A DNA stretch of 47,030 nt from Discostella pseudostelligera (Eukaryota > Bacillariophyta > Thalassiosirophyceae > Thalassiosirales > Thalassiosiraceae). The notes beneath the pieces are model-generated. The model saw nothing but the letters and a program-made list of their open reading frames with translations, was not told where the DNA came from and made no database searches. Location: assembly GCA_036940085.1 (NCBI GenBank), contig JALLBK010000031.1, forward strand, positions 1-47,030, written 5' to 3'. Both the position numbers and the translations under genes were made by a program. The stretch's first letter is position 1. Every line of letters starts with the position of its first letter. Positions 9,581-20,887 of the stretch are shown here, piece after piece.

Positions 9581-10276
9581 ATGAAGGTCGTCCTCGCTGC
9601 CCTCGTCGCCGGCTCCGCCGCTGCCTTCGCGCCATCCACCTCCGTCGTCTCGACATCCTCTGCCCTGCGCATGTCCGAGGTCCCTGCCGAGGAGACTCCC
9701 TTCGTTCCACCTCCTCTAAAAATCAACGGGTGGTCCGCCGATGCTTCTCAGCCATGCTATGGTCTTCCCGGTGCGGTTGCCCCCCTTGGCTTCTTCGATC
9801 CTCTTGGCTTCACCACAAATATGGAACTCAGCGGCGTGAAGCGATTCCGTGAGGCAGAGATCATGCACGGACGTGTTGCCATGATGGCCACTCTTGGATA
9901 CATCATCGGTGAATCGACTCCTACCATCACCTACGGAATGGACATCCACCACACTATTGCCAACAACCAGATTCCTGAGGTTCCCGGAACTGTCCTCTTC
10001 CCATTCTTCCTTGCCATCAACATTAGTGAGGCCCTACGCGCCAACGTTGGATGGATGGAGCCTGGTCTTGGACCACTCTTCACCCTCCGTGAGAAGTACT
10101 ACCCTGGTGATATTGGATTCGATCCCCTTGGCTTGAAGCCCAAGGATGCGAAGGACTTCGCCGATATGCAAACAAAGGAGTTGAGCAATGGACGTTTGGC
10201 TATGTTGGCGGCTGCTGGCATGTGTGTTCAAGAACAGATTAACGGCCAGGGTATTTTGGAGAACCTTGGATTTTAA
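9581..10276 (+). CDS. fucoxanthin-chlorophyll a/c light-harvesting protein
   Basis: An intronless 231-aa protein. The N-terminus MKVVLAALVAGSAAAFAP is a textbook diatom bipartite presequence, with signal peptide cleavage before the Phe of SAAAFAP, so the protein goes to the thylakoid through the four-membrane plastid. Two chlorophyll-binding helices are clear: EAEIMHGR with the E93...H96...R98 pattern, and KELSNGRLAM with E200, N203 and R205. A more divergent middle helix lies near residues 140-158, and YYPGDIGFDPLGL before helix 3 is a family hallmark. Codons are strongly C-ending near the start, as expected of a highly expressed gene. The subfamily (Lhcf, Lhcr, Lhcx or other) cannot be fixed by eye. 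The gene is convergent with the RNase H-like gene, 155 bp away. Confidence 0.92.
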   Translation: MKVVLAALVAGSAAAFAPSTSVVSTSSALRMSEVPAEETPFVPPPLKINGWSADASQPCYGLPGAVAPLGFFDPLGFTTNMELSGVKRFREAEIMHGRVAMMATLGYIIGESTPTITYGMDIHHTIANNQIPEVPGTVLFPFFLAINISEALRANVGWMEPGLGPLFTLREKYYPGDIGFDPLGLKPKDAKDFADMQTKELSNGRLAMLAAAGMCVQEQINGQGILENLGF

Positions 10277-10431
10277 GGTTGTTGCTTAAAGAAAATAAAA
10301 ATCTGTTGTACTAGAACATCTATTATCACTATGTATCTAACTGCATTACGTATCCTCACGAGACTATCTGAGTCTTTCCTTTACTGCTTACGTGGACGGC
10401 TGCGACCTGCGACACCGATAGGCGGTCGTCC

Positions 10432-11619
10432 TCAATTTGCGGATAAGGTCTTCACTTCCTGAGATTCCAATACCCACAAGTCTTGACCACTTGACACATT
10501 GTTAGCTTTAGATCTCACAAGAACTTTCTCACGCCATCGTTTCAGCTGACCTCGTCGAGACTTGGTTGGACTACAACTCTTGACAATATCAGAAATATTC
10601 TCATTGTACGGATCGAACAGATTTGAGACTAAGCCCGAATAATTATCGACGAAGTAGTTTGATTGGTCAATGCGAAGGCAACCTCGGGACGAAGCATCAA
10701 TCTTGTAATGCCGTGATAGATCCCTACATGCAATGCTAACTTCTTTCAACTCCTGTTTCTTTTCATTGACAACATCATCATCATCATCGTCCTCTGGGTT
10801 CCAGTAGATCTTTGAATATTGTCGCGACAAATCCATGTAATATCCGGACAACTCATCAAGAATCGATGCATACGTGCCTGCGTTTTCCCATTTTCCCATT
10901 CGAGCCAAGTATATCAATTCCTGTGCAAGCTTTAACGACAAATAATATCGAGATGAATGACATAAACTTGTGTTCCGAAGTAATTCATCGAGTGCTAACT
11001 CCAAATCATCAGATATAATCAATCTATCGATTTTACTGACTTCATCAAGTAGTTTCTGAGTTGTTACCAACTTACAGATTGCATCACATAAACAATTCTC
11101 ATCTCTTGGAATCAACTCACAGACGACGCTTAGCTCTCTAGATGATTTGTCGAAGGACGACTTTTGAATGTCCCGAATATACGTCTGGGCAGTATTGTAG
11201 TGTGTTTCCATCTTTCTCGGTGATGATTTAGAATTCAGTTGATCAATTACAGCTTTGCAGTCTCCTCGAATAATTATCTTAGTGGCATCGCTCAGTACAT
11301 TTCGATTCAACTCCGTTCTGTCGCAATTATTTGGATTGTAGGCACTCGCCAACCAATTTAATCCGAGTAGTAGTCCTTCGTACTCCGCATCTGCAGATGT
11401 AATCCCTGGAACAATTGGCAAGAGCTTTCCACCGATGGCAAACGATGCTTCTTCGTGGTTGGGTAGTTGGAAGGATACGGTGGCACTGCATGATGCCATT
11501 TCTTTCCCTGAATTGTGTCTGAAGCCGGGTACGGGATCTCGTGGCAGACGGAGCGAGCCATCGAAATTGACAATGATGACGAGGCCGGCAACCACTGCGG
11601 CGAAACCAAGAGGCAGCAT
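10432..11619 (-). CDS. RNase H-like domain protein
   Basis: An intronless 395-aa frame. Residues 15-190 form an RNase H fold of the plant/archaeal 'reverse-transcriptase-like' type: VNFDGS (D20), ADAEYEGLLLGL (E79), IIIRGDCKAVIDQL (D120) and ENCLCDAICK (D179). The full D-E-D-D metal-binding set is therefore present and the domain may be an active nuclease on RNA:DNA hybrids. A helical region of about 200 residues follows with no family I recognise, including a short poly-Asp run and a basic C-terminus. No reverse transcriptase or integrase domain accompanies it, so it is not an obvious retroelement remnant. The first 17 residues are hydrophobic and could act as a signal or membrane anchor. 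Confidence 0.75.
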   Translation of the reverse strand: MLPLGFAAVVAGLVIIVNFDGSLRLPRDPVPGFRHNSGKEMASCSATVSFQLPNHEEASFAIGGKLLPIVPGITSADAEYEGLLLGLNWLASAYNPNNCDRTELNRNVLSDATKIIIRGDCKAVIDQLNSKSSPRKMETHYNTAQTYIRDIQKSSFDKSSRELSVVCELIPRDENCLCDAICKLVTTQKLLDEVSKIDRLIISDDLELALDELLRNTSLCHSSRYYLSLKLAQELIYLARMGKWENAGTYASILDELSGYYMDLSRQYSKIYWNPEDDDDDDVVNEKKQELKEVSIACRDLSRHYKIDASSRGCLRIDQSNYFVDNYSGLVSNLFDPYNENISDIVKSCSPTKSRRGQLKRWREKVLVRSKANNVSSGQDLWVLESQEVKTLSAN

Positions 11620-12159
11620 TTGTTGTCCTAATATTCAGCAGATGTAGCTACTACATGGTCTATGGTGAAGGTCGGTGGTCGGTGGTCGTGGTGAATTACT
11701 TGTGTTTATAAGGGATAGGTAAACTAAATAAACAATTCGTGAAGCGCGAACTCTACTTAATATTTTTGTTTATTTAATGTGCGAACTTCAAATATTAAAA
11801 TAATAAATGTAATTTGGTCCAACCTCCACACCTCGCTGTTGCCATTGCCACTGCCGTCGCCATAGCATTACCATTGCCATGGCATAGCATGTCATTGCTA
11901 TTGCCATAGATTGCCATCATAATCTTCTGCTCCCCACTCCACCCACCCCACTCATCGTCTCAATTATCATTAATATCCATCCTCATCCGCCACTCGAACC
12001 AGCCGCACAGCACGACGCACCGGCACCACATCACCCCAATACTACGCGTCTCTACCTCTACCCACTACCACTACAGCTGTAGTAGCTGCAGATAGCCGAT
12101 CGCGAGACTACACACTTGCACTTCTGCTACACATCATATCATCAATTGGTGTACGTACA
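11620..12159. other. divergent intergenic region with GCCATT simple repeat
   Basis: This lies between the divergent RNase H-like and lactonase genes. AT-rich sequence at 11700-11820 is followed by an imperfect run of ATTGCCAT/GCCATTGCC units at about 11837-11925 and a C-rich stretch of probable promoter or 5' UTR before 12160. No protein-coding frame is convincing. Confidence 0.55.
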
Positions 12160-13632
12160 ATGATGAATCATCAGTACAAATATATCGGATTCGTTGGCTG
12201 CTACACTAAAGAGGGGCAGGTGAGAAAATAATACGTGTTGTCTGAATTGGCCTAGATTGACATTCTCATGAGCTTTGTCTACATGTTATTTTCAACGATA
12301 TTTCATACACATAAATAATAGGCAGATCCATTCGAAGCATATCGCGGTGGAGTTCCACATGATCGTTCAAAGGTTGGAAGGGGAGTGCTTGCCGTTGGTT
12401 TGGATGCATCGGGGAAACTCTCCTACCTGAACCATGGAGAGCCAATCATATCGGCAGAGAAATTGCCCAATCCCTCCTACTTGTGCATATTGGAGCGTGT
12501 GAACGGCAGTATCAGTAGTAGCGGCAGCAATCGACCAAAAGCATTGCGTGATGGTGGACTGTGCATCGTGTCCGAGCTTTCAGAGGGGAAATTCCAGTCA
12601 TTTGCCGTGAAAGTTACACCATCTCAAAACGGGAAGCTGGAAGTACACGCAACAGCAATCGGAGAAGCGTTGGATACGGGTGGATCATGGCCATGTCACA
12701 TCATAAGCACAAACGTTGGTGATGCGATGGAGTGTATCATCGTATGCAACTATGGAGAAGCGGAGGGTGTATTGTCCGTATTTGGATTTCACAGTGATTC
12801 ACTGACAGATGTGTATTCCAAACAGTCAAGTATCTCATTTGGCCCTGGCTCCAAAGCCGATCGGGATCGACAAGAAGCATCACATGCACACTCCGCTTCC
12901 GTCATCCCATCCATATCCAACTGTTCATCGATGGACTTGTGCTGCGCTGACTTGGGATCAGATGCTATTGTGCAATTTTCAATGACTACCGATACTTCCA
13001 CTGCTACCAACGATGGACGAGGTTTGTCATTCCAATGCATTGAGAAGGATCGGCTGGCTGCTCCACCAGGATCAGGACCGCGATCACTAATGTTCAACCC
13101 AATCTTTACAAATGTTGCAATTGTAAGCCTGGAAATGACCGCGCAAGTATGTCTCATTCAACGTCGAGTGGGTGATGGAAAGTTCATAGCCTTGGGTGAG
13201 CCCATTTCTGTACTACCAGAAAATTGGCCGAGCGATACCGAACTGCAATATCAATTCAACCATGGACGATGGGCGTCGGATGCTGTGTGGAGTCCTTGCG
13301 GAAAGTTTGCATACGCCGCGGCTCGTTTGCACAACTCCATATCAGTATTTGAGATGAAACTGTCAACAAAATCTGCAGAGAGTTCATCCATCTCCACCGC
13401 TTGCGATATCAATGGGCTCAAATTAATCCAGAGAGTGTCCACCGATGGCATCACACCTCGATGCCTGTGCATGTCGGAGTGTGGTCAATTTGTGTTGGTA
13501 GCACATCAACATTCGCATGATATTTCTTCATTTCAGCGGAATGAGACCGATGGCAAAGTAATTTTCATTGATCGGATTGAGGTGCCGAATGCAGCTTGCG
13601 TGAAGTTAATCCGACCTCAAATGATTGGGTGA
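12160..13632 (+). CDS. lactonase-type seven-bladed beta-propeller protein
   Basis: Two exons: 12160-12219 (only 20 codons) and 12322-13632, with a 102-nt GT-AG intron in phase 0, giving 456 aa. The short first exon supplies the expected opening strand YIGFVGCYTKEGQ, which continues as ADPFEAYRGGVP. This matches the start of the 6-phosphogluconolactonase/3-carboxymuconate-cyclase-like family. Family features seen later are NPSYLCI near residue 57, a propeller-like pattern of strands, SPCGKFAYAAARLHNSISVFE, and GITPRCLCMSECGQFVLVAHQHSHDISSF split over the last blades. Family members hydrolyse sugar lactones in the cytosol, but many homologues have other or unknown substrates, so the substrate stays open. 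A GTG inside exon 2 is not the start. The acyltransferase follows in the same direction, about 300 bp on. Confidence 0.8.
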
Positions 13633-13689
13633 GGTGAAAAGGCTTGACAAGGGTATCGGTGAGATTATTTGATGACTCGACTCCACTTT

Positions 13690-13800
13690 CATCTTCCACG
13701 TGGCATCGATTTGGCGGGAGATTTCGTGGCATCATTCGGCGGGAAACTGATACTCGACTTCTATCTACTATTCTTCCACGTGGCAAACGGTTTGGCGGTG
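13690..13800 (-). promoter_or_regulatory. three E2F-like/G-box composite elements upstream of the acyltransferase gene
   Basis: Read on the minus strand, 13716-13697 is CGCCAAATCGATGCCACGTG, which differs at two bases from the 20-mer found twice upstream of Prp28. A second copy at 13741-13725 reads CGCCGAATGATGCCACG. A third at 13797-13777 has CGCCAAAC, six bases, then GCCACGTG. The elements are close to one another and end about 130 bp before the start codon at 13931. Confidence 0.65.
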
Positions 13801-13930
13801 GTGTGCTGGGTGTCAACCTCAGTAGATACGACTTCGAGTTCGCATCGGCGGGCATCGATCGCACGTCGCACCGCCCAACACCAACTTCGCACAGAAAACA
13901 CAATCACCAAAGCCAAAAGAATAATCGAAC

Positions 13931-15628
13931 ATGACAATATTCTCATTTCAATCTCAGAAGGAGGGATGGGCGATCAGTGTCACATCATGCACTTTAGTTT
14001 CAGCCACTCTGATCCTTTTCCGATCTTTTTCGCTTGGGCAACTTATGACCTGGCCCTCGGCCTCGACGCCACCTCGGCATGATGTGTTTACAATAACAGC
14101 ATTTTGCGTGCTCGGTTTGATAACTCTTCTCTTTTTCCGGACCGTTTCGCGTGCGCGATATGAATCATTGAAGTCAAAGGAACAAGCAAAGTCAGCTTAT
14201 CACCGTAGACGATTGACCCCAATCGGCAAGTTTACCTTGCTTTCTCAAACGGAACGGAACCCATCGATAATAGCATTCTTCTGTGCTCTAGCAATCAAAG
14301 ATGACAAGGGCATGGAGATTGGGGAGTTTCGTCAATTATGGAATGAGGTTATGAGCAAGCATGAGCGTCTTCGATTCTGTGTGCCTGATGCAGATAACTT
14401 TTTTGCGGATGGATCAAAGTCTATTGATGACTACGTACTAGACTTGCCACATCCACGCAGTCCAGATGAGTTCAAAGCTAGACTGAACATTTTTCTTACT
14501 TCGCCTATCAACGTCGAGGAGCAGCCCTTCGAAATTGCGTTTTCGTCTGGGCCTCTCGGGGCATCGGGTGCCATTATCAACCACGACGATCTCGTCCAGC
14601 AGGGCTACAAAACTGAGACTGTTGCATTATTTCGCATTCACCATGTCATTTGTGATGGAGTCTCTTTGAGTGCTATTATCAAAGATAGTGCCGACGAGAA
14701 GGATCAGTTGGACGGAATAATGAGTGATGCAATTCAGAAGCATCGAGCACATGCCAGAAACATTAACGCATTCAAGAAAATCTTTCGGTTTGTGATGTAT
14801 TATATTTTCGGCTCAGCAGTTGCTCTGGCGCTTCAGATTTGGAATATGCTAACGTTGACGAACCCATTCGACGAATTCACCAATGACAAGGAACTAAAGG
14901 AGAGTACACGTTCTGTCTCGTGGAAATTTCTCACCACAGTTGAAGAGGCGAAGTCTGTGACAAAGGCAATCTCAAACCAAACGTGCTTGAACGATTTATT
15001 CGTTGCTCTGTTGGTCTCTGCTCTCGAACGGCAGTACAAGGAGCTTAAATCAAAATCAGCAATATCATGGTCTAAGGGCCCATCATCTGTCGGCGTAGTG
15101 GTTCCGGTTCACCTTACTGGAACAATTCTGCCTGGTCAATCGATTGGTAACAACATTGGGGCTTTTGTGTCGGCGCTTCCATTCGATGCATCGCCCAATG
15201 AGAAAAGTACAAGTTCGCTTCCGCGATTGCGAAAAATTTCCCGTATTCTTCGAAGTGCCAAGCAGACCCCAGCACCTCAAATCTCATGGTTGATCACGTC
15301 ATTGATAAGCAAATTAGGGATCAAGTGCGTTGCAAAACAGGCAATTGTGCGGTGTAATTGCCACGCATCAGCAGTTATTTCGAATGTGCATGGATTCCCT
15401 TTTCAGGTACACTGGAAGGGTATGCCCATCGAATCAATTGTCCCCCTTATTCCTTTGCCCCCAAAAGTAAAAATTGGAGTAGGCGCTTTTAGCTATGACG
15501 GAAAGATTGCCTTGAGTGTTGTGTCATCAGATGAGCGAGTAGTTCCCAACGCCGGCCGGTTCTTGGACTTCATGTTGGAAGAATACGAAGCAATCAAAGC
15601 TGAGGTGTCCAAAGACGATCGTGAATAG
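13931..15628 (+). CDS. WS/DGAT-like membrane acyltransferase
   Basis: An intronless 565-aa frame. Two hydrophobic segments lie at about residues 17-40 and 55-70, so the protein is probably anchored in the ER or lipid-droplet membrane. The catalytic HHxxxD motif is HHVICDG (H237, H238, D242), inside FRIHHVICDGVSLSAII. Later blocks fit the wax ester synthase/diacylglycerol acyltransferase family: NDLFVALLVSALER, VVVPVHL, GNNIGAFVSALPF, AVISNVHGFPF and VGAFSYDGKIALSVVSDE-like near the C-terminus. That family esterifies fatty alcohols or diacylglycerol with acyl-CoA. The HHxxxD fold is shared with alcohol acetyltransferases and condensation domains, so the acceptor is uncertain. Composite promoter elements lie just upstream. 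It is convergent with the HA-domain gene, 95 bp away. Confidence 0.75.
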   Translation: MTIFSFQSQKEGWAISVTSCTLVSATLILFRSFSLGQLMTWPSASTPPRHDVFTITAFCVLGLITLLFFRTVSRARYESLKSKEQAKSAYHRRRLTPIGKFTLLSQTERNPSIIAFFCALAIKDDKGMEIGEFRQLWNEVMSKHERLRFCVPDADNFFADGSKSIDDYVLDLPHPRSPDEFKARLNIFLTSPINVEEQPFEIAFSSGPLGASGAIINHDDLVQQGYKTETVALFRIHHVICDGVSLSAIIKDSADEKDQLDGIMSDAIQKHRAHARNINAFKKIFRFVMYYIFGSAVALALQIWNMLTLTNPFDEFTNDKELKESTRSVSWKFLTTVEEAKSVTKAISNQTCLNDLFVALLVSALERQYKELKSKSAISWSKGPSSVGVVVPVHLTGTILPGQSIGNNIGAFVSALPFDASPNEKSTSSLPRLRKISRILRSAKQTPAPQISWLITSLISKLGIKCVAKQAIVRCNCHASAVISNVHGFPFQVHWKGMPIESIVPLIPLPPKVKIGVGAFSYDGKIALSVVSSDERVVPNAGRFLDFMLEEYEAIKAEVSKDDRE

Positions 15629-15723
15629 TACGGATATAATTTAACTATCATTCCTAGTGCCTACATGTACCTACTTGACGGATACAATCGGAGAAGACTG
15701 ACACGAAGATGCAATATGTATTA

Positions 15724-18700
15724 TTAAGACAATGTTTGACTGTCTTGCGCACCATTGGGTTTGCTTGCAACAACAACACTCCCTTGCGCAACATCATCGA
15801 CATTTTTTGTGTCGACCTCAATAAACTCTCCGCCGACAAAATCGTCGTCATCGTCGTCGTCAATTTCGTCGTCATCATCGACGTCGCCCTCTTCATTGGT
15901 TCGATTTCGAGTATGAATAGCCCACTTCAAACCTATCGCATCTAATTGTTTGACGTATTCATCTTTGAGACGGCCTTTTGCATGAGCGGACCTTTGCCGA
16001 TTGACCCATCTCCCAAGACTTAAAGAAGGATTTGATCGAGTTTTGAAATTTGCTGGGACGTTCCCATCCCATCCGTGGGGGCTCTGTTTGCGCTTTTCTT
16101 CGGCATAGGCGCAAAGACTATCGTACATTGTTGTCCAGGATGTTGTTAATAGTACAGACCATTTCAAGCCAATTCTTTCCAAATCTTGCTGACGATCTTT
16201 TTTGAGTTTCCCAGCCTGAAAGAGACTTCTCTGTCTATTGACCCACCGCCCCAAGTTCTTCTCCTCGTCATCCGTGTTATAAGTGGGTATGTTACTTTTA
16301 ATCTTGTAATTCGTAGGGACATTACCGTCCTGCGATGTAGAGTAAGGGTAAATTCTGCTGTGAGGGTGGAAGAAACAAAACGCTGATAGGTAGTCTCGAT
16401 ATATGCACTCACCCATATTTGACCGTCTTTTGTTTGTTCATTAACATATATTTCCAACTCACGAAGCATTTGTCTCCAAGAATTCGTCGTAAGCACGCTC
16501 CACTTTAGACCAGTACTCACAAGTCTTACTTCTCTGTCGTCCTTCAGTGCCCCCTTCGCCTTTGCCGATCGTTGGTTATTTATCCACCGACCAAGAGCTT
16601 TCCCGCACGAGGTCTTATGGCTCGTAGGAACGTTGCCATCCCAAATCCATGCTGCCTTCTGTTCATCGGTCAAGTTTTTAGTTGCCTTTTCACGGGTCTC
16701 TTCGATGAATTTCACCAAGCACTCAAACATGTCATCCCACTTTTGCTGGGATTGCAACGTGCCAGCTTTGGAACTCGGTGCTGACGATGGGACAGGTGCA
16801 GGCTTGATATGCGAGTGAGCCGTTTGGAAATCTTGAGAATGAACATGGTCCGGCATAGGAATGAATGGCGGAAGTGGAGCTACACCCCTCTTTTTTATTG
16901 GAATGCGAGTAGGCACGCCAGGTTGAACCGTTAGTGAAATTGACGAAGTTACTTGCATTGGTCGCGGCGGCGGTGGTCTCTTGAGAGGTGTTTTCCCATC
17001 TAGACCTGGTGGCACATACCCAGCAGCCGCTCTGGCCCGCTCTTGTCTCGCCTCCATTTCTTCTTTAGTCTTGGTGCATGTAGGTATTGGGACTAGTGGA
17101 ATGTTTATACTTGAAACAGGGAAGGATGTTGGAGGCTTAGTGGGAAGACCAAGTAGTGAGCCAGAAACAATCGGCTCTGGAGTTGCCGAGAAGAGCTGAG
17201 GAGTTACCTTCGTCGATGCAACAAAGGGTTTAGGTTGAGATTTATTGTGCAGGCGTGGAGGATTTTTCGCATTTGAAGATGGATCCTTCGATGTCACAGG
17301 AGCTTTTTTGGGAAGTGGCGTAGCATGCTGGGAGGGTCTTGAAAAGACCAATTGGTCTTTGACCTTGCCTCCCTTGATGGTCTTTGTTGTTGAATCTATG
17401 ATGTGGTTAGTAGGTTTGGAAGCGCACGGTTTGCCAAGAATTGTATTCAAATCCAAGCCATCTGTGGCAGCATTTGCGGCGTGGACAGCAGATGCAATGG
17501 CGTCGTAGTCGACAACTATTGAAGCAGCTCCAACGGATGACACATCTGATGGCTTAACAATACGGTGTTGAACATTGCCCTTCGCACTTTTTGTCGCCGG
17601 TGTTTTAGTATTCGCCGGCTTTGAGGTTGAAGTGTCAGAGAGCGATGCAAGAGACAACGACGCAAGAGAATCCAGTCTTTGCCTCCCCTTCTGCATTGAC
17701 AACGAGTTCGATCCAACACTGGCACTGCGATTGTCCCTCATGCGTTCGAAACTAGCAACTCCCTCAGACAAATCATCATATCCCAAATCGGCAGCAGCTG
17801 CCAAAACATCATCAAGTATACCAGTGTCTTTAAGTGCCATGTGAGTTGCAGCAATAGCCGATGAACCCATCGCTCCAGTACTTAAATCAGACATGCCCCC
17901 CCAGCTTTCAAGGCGATTTCGACTCATGCTGTTCGAGAAGCTGTCTTGAGAATTGCTCAACCTCCTTCCCGACTCAGGACTTTTGCGCAACTTCTTTCCC
18001 ACGGAACTCCCCTCATCCGATTTCGTCTTCAGTGAAGAGAGACCGTCCATCACATCCGAACTTAGATGTCGCTTAAAGCGCAATATTTTTGTTGACTTAG
18101 CCTCGCTACCTTTTGGATCATCGCAGAGTGCCTTCAAGTGATCGAGTACATTACTGTTGGCATTATGATCTTCGATATTATCCGGGAGAATTAAATCATC
18201 AATGCTTCCCTCCGGGAGTTCTGTTGAACCAATCAAAAATTCCACAGTATTACTCCGTGCTCGAGCTGATGCCATATTTGAATAGATTTCCAAGGTATTG
18301 CTCCGTGGCCTCCTCTGAGAATATTCAGAAGAATGGTCACTTGCCATTGACTCCGCACCCTCGCGTCCCATCTTACCCCCATTGTGATCGGGCGAGAGCA
18401 GCAGTCCATGCTCTGCGGCTACCGATACAAAGAAATCAAGCTTCGCGCTATTGATCGAGCTCGCTGTGGAGTCGAGGGTATCACTCCGCGGACGTTTGGG
18501 GAGAAGTGGATTATATTTTGTTGATGCTCCACTCGGCGCGCTAACGTGATGCGTCGTGAATGTTGCCCCATCATTGGCAGCAGCCGCTGCCGCAGCATCA
18601 AGATCATGACCCAAGTCTCCAGCAACCGCGGCAGTGAGAAAGTCCAGTGTGTCAGAACGAGATCTCCTTCCAAAGATATCAAATGTGTCATACCCTGAAC

Positions 18701-20090
18701 CAGTTTCAGCCAATATGTCATCGTCATCCATTCCATCCGCGCTGTGAAAAAAGTTCTCCGGACCATCCCGTTGATGGTTCTTATCCAACGACGCTTCTTC
18801 TTCCTGCAAAAGAGCAAATGACAGTGATCGTGTCCGGTATCGTTTCCGTAATGGCCCCTGCGATGTTGACTCAGACGACTGGCTCGTCGCGCGCAGTCTA
18901 TTCGTTATTTTGGGTGTTTTGCCATCTGCATATGCACCTCCCTTTCCTCCCTTGGTTGATCTTGTGCCACTCTTCGGCACATTCTGGGTTTGATAATTAA
19001 TAGCCACCTTCTTGACAACCGTGGCGGGGGGTTTGTCGATTGCGTGTTCCTTTGTTGAACCGATGGGAGAAAGTTGAATCTCATCTAAATTGTTTGAAGT
19101 GTCACCATCAAGTTGGAATTCCACTGCCGATGTCAAGAAATCAATGGTATCGGATCGATCTCGGCCAGGCACGGGGAAATAATGGTTGTCTGAATCTCCA
19201 ATTTTTGCATCGTCTCTGTTCAAACCAGGAAGAACAATAGATTCGGTAGGGATTTCATTGTTTAGATGGGAATCCATTGCAGCGCGGAATGATTCAATGG
19301 TGTTGCTTCTTTCCCTCGTTTGGGTACATGCTGTGAGTGATATTGACGAAGACGTGCTGTAATTCTCAAAAGGCGGCAGTACATCCTCCTTGGAATCTGC
19401 AGCAGCTGCAATCTTGGCCTGGGAAGATTTTGTCGCAGACGAATTGGTCCGAAATAATGCCCGCGGTCCCTCATTCCTATGCCGTTTCCTCACCGGTCCC
19501 CGCGATGACATTCTATTCGTTCGCAGAGGTGTCTTTCCATCATCGTCAAATAAAATAGGATCCATGGAATCGTCTCCCCCAAGGCTGTCCCCGCCTGATT
19601 GAGAGGACAATGCAGAGGAAAGACTACGTGTGCGACTTCGGGTGGATGGCTTATTCGAGTCTGAATTTTGTGAATCCGCTGGATTGCCCTCTGATGCGTT
19701 CCCAACTGCGGATACCTTGGTTGCCTCAGTGACGTCTGTGCTGGTGTGAATCTCATTGTCAATTGAGAATGGTGATTCTCCAATCCCTTCAAGAGGAGCG
19801 GTTTTATTCTTTGATGCCAATTCATCAATAATCGAAATTCCAGATGGCGCAGAATTTACTACTGCTACTGCATCGACTGCATCGCTCGTACAGTCTGCTA
19901 TGATGGGAATCTTCTCGTCAGAATCTGCACTCGCCACCGCCGTAAAATCATCTTCTGTTTCCGCTGAAGTCTTAGCGGTGCTAGAAGAATCATTCACCGT
20001 ATTATCACCATCTGACGTAGCCGCTCGTTGAGCAATAATTTTCTGCGTGGACATGTTGTGATTATTGCCAGTCTGTCGGTGTAGGGACAA
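15724..20090 (-). CDS. helicase-associated (HA) domain protein with RS(N/D)T repeats
   Basis: Two exons, 20090-16413 and 16329-15724, around an 83-nt phase-0 intron, giving 1427 aa. The splice joins ...KDGQIW to DGNVPTNYK and so restores the middle HA domain. Three HA domains (the PF03457 type found in many diatom proteins) lie in the C-terminal quarter, each with WDGNVP, LGRW(I/V)N(N/R)QRS and GLKW(S/A) blocks. The long N-terminal part is Ser/Thr-rich and probably disordered, and carries six RS(N/D)T(I/L/V)(E/D) motifs at residues 261, 312, 478, 535, 596 and 612. It ends in a poly-Asp stretch. HA domains were first seen beside bacterial helicases and are thought to bind nucleic acid; no helicase motifs are present here. 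A nuclear, DNA-binding role is an inference. Translation may start at 20090 or at the Met 12 residues on. Confidence 0.82.
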
Positions 20091-20887
20091 GATATGCGAA
20101 TTCCAGGCAGATGCCGATGCCGATGCGGTTACCCTTCAGCTTCAGACAATATTTGCTGGTGATGCGATTGCGCTAATAAAATTTTGATCCGGGTAGACGC
20201 ATGGATGGATGGGTGCACATTTCTCTGCAAGCTGATATGCTGACAGACCCTTGTTTGCATCACTACTACGACCTATCTCTCGGCGGCGTCCATCGTTGGC
20301 AACTGAAACTGAAAATAAATGGAGGTGAAGAAAATCAATGGCAATGATGGGCAACATGGTCTTGCATCGTCAGTGCTCGGAGACAGGGCCATTTCGCGAA
20401 AGAGTCATCGCCAAGTGATCGCGCCAGCCACGCTTTCTCTTGACTTTGATTGACCCAATTCAAAATTCAAATCAATTCAAATTCGAGAAATCTCGTCTTT
20501 GTATAGATTCCTTTGAATTCGATTTCGACAGAGTGGTCGGCCGGCGCACCACCTCGCTCGTCCTTCCCGCCACGCCGTGAGGCCCTTGAACTTGTGACTT
20601 TGACCTCTTTGACCATGACGACCGACGGAAATACTCACACGCATCACGATATCAATAGCATGATAGTAGCATCCTCTCGCCTAGCGGTTGAAAGCAGTGG
20701 CACACTTCCACAGCGACAAAATCATGCATTCATTCTCATCACATCAATTACTTTAACATTGTTCTTCGTTGTCTGGTATCAGATGATATCTGCACTTTCA
20801 CTTTGCATCCGATGCACTACTAGCTACTCACTTGTTGTTACAAATAATAACACTCCCACCTACTCCCATTCACGAATCTCTGTCTCT
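20091..20887. other. intergenic region upstream of the HA-domain gene
   Basis: It holds an E2F-like TTTCGCGAAA at about 20393, a run of AATTCAAAT-like units at about 20457-20485, and AT-rich sequence. A 71-codon minus-strand frame (20357-20142) and a plus-strand frame with one hydrophobic helix from the ATG at 20614 exist, but neither resembles a known protein. The second runs antisense into the HIG1 gene, so I do not call either. Confidence 0.45.

Noticed and set aside
10432..11619. Retroelement RNase H
   Set aside because: No reverse transcriptase, integrase or repeat ends lie nearby, and the domain type is that of stand-alone RNase H-like proteins.
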